From Hypomesus transpacificus (Eukaryota > Chordata > Actinopteri > Osmeriformes > Osmeridae), in the NCBI RefSeq assembly GCF_021917145.1, contig NC_061081.1, positions 1,170,634-1,234,633 on the forward strand: a stretch of 64,000 nucleotides of DNA. Reading direction: 5' to 3'. Positions 26,661-36,047 of the stretch are shown piece by piece (position 1 is the first letter of the stretch; the number at the start of each line of letters is the position of its first letter). Under the pieces are notes generated by a model. It ran no database searches. It saw only the letters and a program-made list of their open reading frames with translations, and was not told the DNA's origin. The translations under genes were made by a program, and so were the position numbers.

Positions 26661-29600
26661 CTTTCCCTCCTCCTCCTTGACCTCAGGTGACTCGGAAGTT
26701 GACAACAGGAAGCCGGACGTGCGAAGAGACGACATGTTGGCGCGGCGCACGGCCGGCGGCAGCGAATCACGCAGCTCCGTCCCCTTCAACCAGTTCCTGC
26801 CCAACCGGGCCAACGCCACCGCCTACGTCCCCACGCCACGGCGTAAGGTGCATGCCGAGGACGGAGAGCAGAGGAGGTAGGGACCACACCCCCCACTGCC
26901 CCTCCCCCCACATACACACACTCAAGAACAGACTCATAACCAGTCAGTGCCTAGTTTGTCAGACCAGACTAGGCACCATTAATGATTTATCCTACAAACT
27001 ACAACCCTTTCCCATAAACCAATATTCACTTACAAATGACCGATATCCAATTTCCATCTCTGACTTCTGACGTTGCGTTCCCCCCTACGACCCCGTGACC
27101 TCGCCCCTCCCCTAGCCGCCCTGACCCAATTGTAGAGGGTGGTCAGGGGTTAGGGGTGGGGCGATTTAAGAGACCGGCTGGACCTCGCACCAAAACCCTC
27201 AAGACTGTCACCTGGGCTCCAGAGAATGGAGTAGACCAGGGGGCGGGGTCACATGAGGAGGAGGGGCATACACAGGAAGAGAAGGGGCGGAACCAGGAAG
27301 CAGGGGGGAAGCAGCGGCGCCTGCAGATGCTTGAGAAGGCGGGGATAAAGGTCCTGCCAGCTGCCGTCCGCTATTCAAGGTCAGGGCCAGCGGAGAACTT
27401 TTGGCATCACTTCGCTGCCGTACACGCGATTTAACGAGCTGCATTCGGGTGTTTCAGAAGTGATGTTGTGCTGTGTTGGTTTCTGACTAACAGGCATGAT
27501 TGCTATTCGGTGGGCGCAATGCCTTTTTTGCAGACTGTGGCTTCTGATTGGTTAACTGGTCTTGGTGTTTTCTTTTTTATTGGTTGCTGGATATTTGGAG
27601 ATAGATACTGCTTTGGAGGTAGCTCGTTTGGAATGACATGCTGTGTGCTGTTTATCGAGGCAAAGAGTCTCTAATACCATAGATGAGCTCTAAATGTGAA
27701 GCAGCCTATTACTGGAGGCTACAGATGGCTTCGGTTCTCCAGTAGTGTGTGTGCGTGTTCAGACTTACAGGTGTGTGTGTGCTTGTGTTTGGCCGCTAAC
27801 CGCACCATTGGCAACCACTGCCTACACTCCCGAAAGAGCACGGCACCATGGAAACATTGACTCCTGTGTTACCATGCCAACCCGTCTCCAGCATCCCTAA
27901 ACCGCCTGCCTTGGAGGAACAGGAAGTGAGGTCACCGTCGCCCAGCATCATCCTCCGTTGCGACAACGAGTTCCTTACAAACCACAAGGCGGACTGGGAC
28001 TCCCCGTCTGACGGCGAGGGGGAGGGGGCGGGAGGAGCGGGGAGGAAGGTTCCGGATGTGCAAAGGGACGACCTGGCCTCGCGCCGCGCCCCGCGGACCG
28101 CCACAGCTCCCAGGGTGCACCAGTTTGTCCCCCCGCCTGCGTGCAGCAGGAAGGATCGGGAGCGCTGGGAAGACATCCGCCGGGCGTCCCAGCAGGCCCT
28201 GCAGGAACGGGAGATCAGGTTAGGAGTGTGCAGGTGCATGTCTGTTTATGGGTGTGTGTTTTCACATTTAATCCTTTCATTCCTCCTTTTTCCTTTGATG
28301 TTCACCTTCTCTCCTGTTGTCTTTCTCTCCGGGTGGTATGCTGATGCGCGTCCTTGGGTTTTGGGGTGTGTGTTGCGTGTGCGTCGATGTTTGTGTTGGG
28401 CGTGTTTGCTCCGTACCGACTCTGTGATTGGACAGTGACAGGGAGGCAGTGCCTGACATCATCACGCGCAGAGACAACCCGTTCCTCAACTCCGCCCCTC
28501 GGCGCGAGGAGGAAGAAAACGAAGAGGGCGAGGGAGAGGGGGGACATGTTAAGGCGATACCCAATAAGCATAAGGATGATCTGGCCCGTAGGCGGGCCCA
28601 AAATAGGGCACGCCCACACAGGGACGGACCAATGAGCTTTGTTCCCGCCCCCATGACCCAGTCCGATCTGGAGAAGTGGGAGAGACTGAGAATGGCTGAA
28701 CCCAGGTGCTTGTCACGTACACACACACACAAGTCCAGTCACTCAGAGTGATGTGTATCTTGCATTGCTGTTGTATGTGTCTCTGCAAGAGTGTATATTC
28801 TATCGCTTTCACACCAAGAACTTTGTATTCTCATTCCTGTGGTCTAGTTTGAGCCTGAGGAAGTTGGGTGAATCTGGCGTTTAGCATCTTCTATTGCTTT
28901 CTCTCTTTCTCTCTTTCTCTCTTTCTCTCTTTCTCTCTTTCTCTCTTTCTCTCTCCCTTTCTCCCTTTCTCTTTTTCTCTCTTTCTCTCTACTTACCCCT
29001 CTTTCTTACTAATGGGCCTTTGTGTAATGAAGGGAACTGGTGCTGAAGTGAGCTGTGTGTTTGAGTATGTGTGTGTGCGTGTGTGTGTGTGTTTGAGTGT
29101 GTGTGTGGCCTGTGTTGGCTCTGAACTTTGGGTCGGCTTTGTTTGTCCACTCTGCTCTGATGTCATTGGTCATAGGAGAGCTTTTACCATGGCAGCAGTT
29201 ACCAAGGAAACGCTAAGCTACCTGTCTTCAAGAGAGACGGTGTATTCATTTGCGTGTGCATGTGTGCGAGTGTGTGCGCTTGCATTCCTTTGTTAAGATG
29301 ACATCGCTCCTACATTTCTCTCCTCCTTTCTCTCCATACTTCCTTCTATCCATCTATCCTCCTCCATTCTTCCTCTCCATCAAGCTTTCCACGCTGTGTG
29401 TATTCATTATCTCCTTCTGCTCATCATTACAGTTGACTCACTCTTGTCTTGTTTCCAAACAAATATTTTCCTCCTTTTCCTTTTTTTATGTCCTCTTTCT
29501 TTCTCCTCTTTGTATGTGTCTGGTGTGTATGCGTGCGTGTGTGTGTGTGTGGGTGCCTGCATGCGTGCAGTGAGCCGAGCCCCGCCCCTTTGTGTAAGGC

Positions 29601-30115
29601 GTGTCTGGAGAAAGGTTCTGGAAGCCCGGTCACTGCCACAGCGACGGCGGGGCAGGCTCGTAGTAAGGTTGTGACCTTTGGGGGTGTGACGGAGCTGCAG
29701 CAGCCAATAAGCACTGTCCCTTCAGGGCAGGGGGAGGAGTCTGAGTTGCTAAAGCGAATGCTGGCCAAAGCTACGGTGGCCATGCCCACCATTGGTATGG
29801 GCTCCCCGCTTACGGAGCGGGCACACAGGTATGGCCCAGGACTGAACCGGGACGCCAGGTTAGCTCCAGGTAGCTGTAGAACAGGACCATACTGGGCTAT
29901 ATTTAGCTTGACTAGGCTAAATATGTGATTGTCAAACTTAGACATGTCTCACTGTTTTCAACCTTGCCTTTGTGTGCTCTGGCAGGGATCAAACCTGAGG
30001 GGTTGTTTGGTACTTTGGTACTTTTTACAATTTTTGTAAAGATGTTTTACACCTGGCTTGTTGCGTACGATTATGTGTGATTAAAGTGTGATGTACTAAA
30101 AAATGCACACACACA

Positions 30116-30168
<53 letters not shown>

Positions 30169-33100
30169 TTACACTCACACACTCACAGGCACACTCACTC
30201 ACTCACACATTGTCTCACATGATCACTTACTCACTCAAACAAGGCACTCAATGAATGGAACATTCCTTGCCTGACAGCTTTCTGCATGGGACTGCCTGCG
30301 TAAATGTGTGCGTCTGCACTCTGCACCTGTGTGTGTGCGTCTGCACCTGTGTGTGTGAAGACCCGGGAGTGTTGCTGTCTCATTGTCATGGTTACTCTCT
30401 CTTCTCCCACTTGTGGTGGATGACATCACAGCCGGTTGGGTGGAGCTGACCCTGCCCCGGCCCCTCCCCCCAGCGCCTGCCCTCCACCCAGAGTCGCAGA
30501 AGCCCCTCCCCCCAGCACCTGCCCTCCACCCAGAGTCGCAGAAGCCCCTCCCCCCAGCACCTGCCCTCCACCCAGAGTCGCAGAAGCCCCTCCCACTCCG
30601 GCAGCTATGGAAGCTCGCCTGGCTCAGTACGGGAGAAGGATGGATGAAGAGGAGGAGGAAGAGGAGGATGATGAAGAAGAAGAGAGGGTCCCAGATGTCC
30701 ACAAGGACGACATGATGGCAAGGAGGACTGGGGCGTTCCATAAGTCCGGCGTTGCCAAAGCAACCTTTAATCGCTTCTTGCCTCTGCCTGCTTCCAAACG
30801 CTCCACTCAGGAAGTGGTCACGGATGCCTGTCCCCGGAACAGGAAGGAAGTCCATGAGGAGAAGAACAGGAAGCAGAAGGAGAGGTGGGCGGAGTTTTAG
30901 TGTGCCAGCTGTCAGGAGAGGTTTCTCACATGCACGTGCAGTTGACCCTAAATTTGAGTTGAGGTCACTAACAACATTGGGTGTGTGTGTGTCCATACAT
31001 GTTTGTGTTGGTGGTATTTGTAGACTCCCTCCTACTGTTGCTGTCTCTGAGGACAGCCTGCATGGGGTTTGCTTGGTCGATCTTAGCTTCTGTTACATTG
31101 TGTCAATGTGCCTGTGTATCCTGGAGGGTATTCTAAAGCTACAGGTTTTTCTTCAGAGCCCAACCACGACAACATCAAGCTAATGTCCCCATGGACACAC
31201 CTCAACCACCTGTCGACACGGCAACAGTCGTCAGGGCTACCGCTCAGTGCGAGTGGGACGATGATGAGAATGAGGAGGATGAGTATGATGAAGATGGGCC
31301 AGTTCCAGACCTGGAGAAGGATGACATGATGGCTCGGAGGACCAGAGCGAACCAAAAGTCTGTGAAGGGGGGGGCTGGCCAGTCATTTAACCTCTTTCTG
31401 CCTGTACCTGGATCAGTCAAACACAAACAATCCCCCGCGTCTGGTCAAAACTACCTCTCCCACAAACGTAACCCCACAGACAAGGCCTCCAAGGACAGGT
31501 AGAGGTTTCTGGCATGTGTGTGCCGTGGTCGTCAGGTGTATGTTGACTGGACTATTGTAGGAGTTTTGCTTTGTGTGTGTACTGTCGGCAAAGCTGGTTT
31601 ATTTCTGAATGGATGTGAGTTGGAGGAGTTTGAAAACTAATTCATAGTTGTGATTAAGACGTGCAAATGTGGTTCTGGCTTGTCACTATTCATCTTGTCA
31701 GTTAGACAGACTAACAGACTGTGGTCTTTGTTTATTTGTTGGTCTGGTTTCAAAAGAACTCTTGGAATGATTGTATTTATTTCTGCATTGGATTGCATGA
31801 TCTAGTTTGGTTCTGGTTGATCTGGACTGGCTTGCTCTGGTCCCAGTCTGGTTTAGTTTAACCTTGCTTCATTTGTTTGGCCTGGTTTGGTCTGGTCTGG
31901 TCGGTGCCTAACTTCCTAGTTTGACCCCGCCCCTCATTTACATCCTTGACTCACTCTCTCAGCAGCATTGTTTCTGGGGCAACGGCACCTCAACAAGCCC
32001 CGCCCTCCAAAGCCCTATTGAGGAAGGGTCCCTGGCAGGGGGAGAGGGAGATGGAAGGGGGAGTCCAGAGGGAGGAACCAGGGAGAGAAGAGACCCTCCC
32101 CAGAACCGCTGTCTCAGGTCCCCCAAAGCCCTCTGTCCCCCTCTCCCCCCCGGCCCCCACCCTCACTCCTCCTCCCACTCCTCCCCCTGCCCAGATCAGC
32201 TGTGGGCTGACAGAGGGAGATGGGGAGAGGGGTAAGGAGAGGAGTCAGGACAGGGGGAGGGATGGGGGAGACCTCCCATGGAGAAGACCCTCCTGGCTGG
32301 AGGATGATGACCTACCCCCCATGATGTGAGAGACTTCACAAAGCCCCCCCCCACACACACACACACACACAAACTTTCAAAACATGAAGAGTTCTTTCAA
32401 CTGAAATCATATATATTTGTTTTATCATGTGAAGTCAGCTTCCGTCCATGTCTGTATGTCATGGTTGTTCACCCATACCTGCCAGTCCCCTTCCTCTCCT
32501 TCTCTCTTCCTCACAGATCTGACAAGCAGGTGGATCGGTTCAAAACTAGGCCCCCACTATTGTACTATGACTTATCCAGTCTGTCAGATCTGCAAGGCAG
32601 CATGAATGACAGAAGAAGGGAGGGAGATACTGTAAATGTTAACCTGCCTTGACTGGACTTGATATGGTCCCCCAATACAGGAAACATACAAGAAGTTGTT
32701 GTGCTACACTACGTGTATTACAATGAAATCCTTCCTTCTGATCTGTTGAAACCCAAACACCACTGTCCCAAACCACCACTGACACCACTGTCCTCAACAT
32801 TCATCCTCCCCTCTCTTGTTCTCTCATTCCTTTGTGTGTATCGATTACAGGATGAGTCGGCGAGTTGCTCATGTGACTGAGGACTCAGAGTAAGTCTGTC
32901 TCTGAGTGAAAACTTCGATAGGTTGCTGTGTTGTGACACACACACGCACACACACACAACACACACTCGCTGGCCTCAATGCTTACATAAACAAACAATC
33001 AGACACACACATACAAAACAGATGCATGCTTGACATGTGCACTGGAGGACTACCAAACACCTGCATGCTGACTGATCGCTCTCACCTATTGTTTTGCCTC

Positions 33101-35994
33101 GTTTCGCCTCGTGGTCTGCTCCAATGCTGACGCTAACTTCTTATGCATTTATCTATTCACAGCTAACCGCTACAACGGCCTGCTTGGTTACAAACTAACC
33201 TTGTTTACAGTTTTTTTGCATGCACAGCTCTTTTTATTCAGACTTCTTCCCTCATATATTGTCTTTGTAATTTATCTAATTAATCTGAATCAAACTTTAA
33301 TGAATTTGGGTAAGTTGAGTCAATTGTTTTGATTGTAAATGGAGGGGGGTCTGGAGAAAAGACAGAGAAACAGAATTGTGCAAGTGCATGCTGGTTTGGT
33401 CATGAGGCAGCCTATGTTGACACTTCCTGTTTCCTGTGTCCTCTTTAGGAGCATGAGCATGAGTGACATGCGCAGCGAGGAGGAGGCAGAGCACGTTCAG
33501 CCTCTGGGCCTGTCGCGATACGAGCGCATGCAGGAGCAGTACAATCACAATCTCGAAGAGGAGGACCACTGGCGAGATGTAAGACAGAGACACATAAGAG
33601 AGTCACGTGGTTGCACGTCGATTGACCCTGGTCCTGACTCTTGAACTATGACCCCTCTCAAACAGGACCTGGCTCGCTGGAAAAACCGCAGGCGGAGCGC
33701 CTCACAGGAGCTGATCAGGAAGGAGGAGGAGAGGAAGAGGATGGAGAAGAGGATGAAGGAGGAGGGCATGGACGCCCACAAGAGGAAGAGCATCAAGACC
33801 TACCGGGAGATCGTAGAGGAGAAGTACGGAGTGAAGAGGGAGAGCAAGACAGAGAGAGAATGTGTCATGCCGCTCATCAGATAGATACTAAGTCCTGTTT
33901 CTTGGTTATTCCTTCAATTGTTTTTTGAAACCTGTCCTCACAGTCATCACTATCTCTCTGTCTCTCTCTTTCCTTATCTGCATTCTGCAGGGAGCGTAGG
34001 GAGGCGGAGCTATGCGAGGCATACAGGAGGGCAGAGACTCCGGAGGAAGCTGCTATGGTTCTGCAGCGCTACGCTCTGCGGTTCACCATCAGTGATGCGA
34101 CACTGGACAGCCTGAAACTCCCTAGAATCGGTCCGGACTACCAACCGGACTCGACCAAACCCGACCTGAAGATCAAGCCAGCTCACACGACTGTTGACCA
34201 GGAACAGAGAGTGGCAAAAAACGGACAGGAAAACCAGTCCAAACCGGAACCAAAGCAGGAAGCAGAGAAGAACGATCCAAGAACGCAGGAATGTGTCTCA
34301 GCTGCCAGCTTACCCAGTCCCCCGGCACCCAGTGACCCCCCCACTGTCCCACACACACAAGTCCAGAACGCTGAACCTCAAACCCGGCACGCTCACACCG
34401 AGCCTCGAATGCCCGAACCAACCCCCAAGCAAGCTCACCCTGAAGTTCAACAGGCACAGCCCCAGCCTCAGCCCACTCAAGCTCACACCCAACATGCACA
34501 GCCCCAGCCTCAGCCCACACAAGCTCACACCCAACATGCACAGCCCCAGCCTCAGCCCACACAAGCTCACACCCAACATGCACAGCCCCAGCCTCAGCCC
34601 ACACAAGCTCACACCCAACATGCACAGCTTCAGCCTCAGCCCACACAAGCTCACACCCAACATGCACAGCTTCAGCCTCAGCCCACACAAGCTCACACCC
34701 AACATGCACAGCTTCAGCCTCAGCCCACACAAGCTCACACCCAACACGCACAGCTTCAGCCTCAGCCCACTCAAGCTCACAGCCAACAAGCACAACCTAA
34801 ACCCCCACACACAGAGCCTCAGTCACTGCAAGCTCAGCCTCCGCCCTATGGACACACCCGACTCTCTCCAGCCTCTTCCGGAACCCCACCGTCTAGACCC
34901 ATGCCCCTGCTCACAGCCAAGCCCTACAGCCAACCCAAACACATTCAGACTGGACATAAAGCAGTCAAGGTGAGACCAGTGTCAACCATAACAACCTTAT
35001 GGTCGCGGGACACAACTGCATGTCCTGACTTTACTTCTTTTTTCACCCTGTTGTTTTTATTCTGTCGCCTAATTGTGTGTACGTGTGCATCACAGGTGGA
35101 AGGGTTGGTTCATGTGAATGGAAAGAGTGTTGAGGAGGGCATGTCCGTGCCCCCCCTCCCCTCCTCTCCTCTTCACTCACCTGAGGGGAGCAAAGCTCCT
35201 CCCACTCAACAAGCTACAGCCAATCAGACAACAAATGAAACGTTGACTCCACAGCAACCAGAACTGGTGGCAACGACGACCTCTGGTTCATCGGCCATCA
35301 GCTCCCTGATTGGTGGAAGGAACTGCATCGTTACGACAACTATTGTGACAGAGCTCAGCCAGACATACATGGAGCCATACCCCTCTAATCTACCTAGTAA
35401 CACACAGGTTTGATAAATAACAATGTTTATGGATTGAATAATTTACCAATTGTTTATTGATTGATCCATAAATACATGTAGTATTTTCTGTATTGACTAT
35501 TGACTATTCACCAGATCAATGGCACCATGGGGTTGTTACTGCAGCAAGACGGGGAGCAAAAGGAAGTGTTATCTGGTTCTGCACCCTTTAGTTACCAGCA
35601 GACCTATTCACCCACAGTGACAGGTAAAACTACATTACCCAGAGTGCCTATCTGTTGGCTGTTTCACATAAGTCCCTAACATGTCCTTTTCTTCTGTCAT
35701 TTATTATATTCTATTATTTAAAACGTATTTAAAAAGTATTCTCTGTGTGTGTGTTGAATCCACAGAAGGACTTGAGGAGAGCAATGTGACTGTGAGTAGC
35801 TCTGTCAGCTCTCAGTCCATCTGTGGGACTGAAGTTTCCTTTGTGCCACAACTTTACCTTTCCTTTCCAAGACTTGTCCAATAGTCGTAGAACACCTGTC
35901 CTCTCATCCTTCCTCTCCTTCTGTCCTTTCCCTGTGTGTTCTTCTCCCCTGTGTGTCTCTGTGTGTGTGTGTGTGTGTCTGAGTGTGTGTATCT

Positions 35995-36047
<53 letters not shown>

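Noticed and set aside
30235..30996. Minus-strand 253-codon frame opposite limch1 exon 14
   Set aside because: Open because of the 42-bp repeat and the GAG-rich acidic run; no recognisable protein.
34173..34810. Minus-strand frames of 206 and 166 codons across limch1 exon 20
   Set aside because: The 42-bp repeat is a multiple of three, so every frame stays open; the plus frame is fixed by conserved limch1 blocks on both sides.
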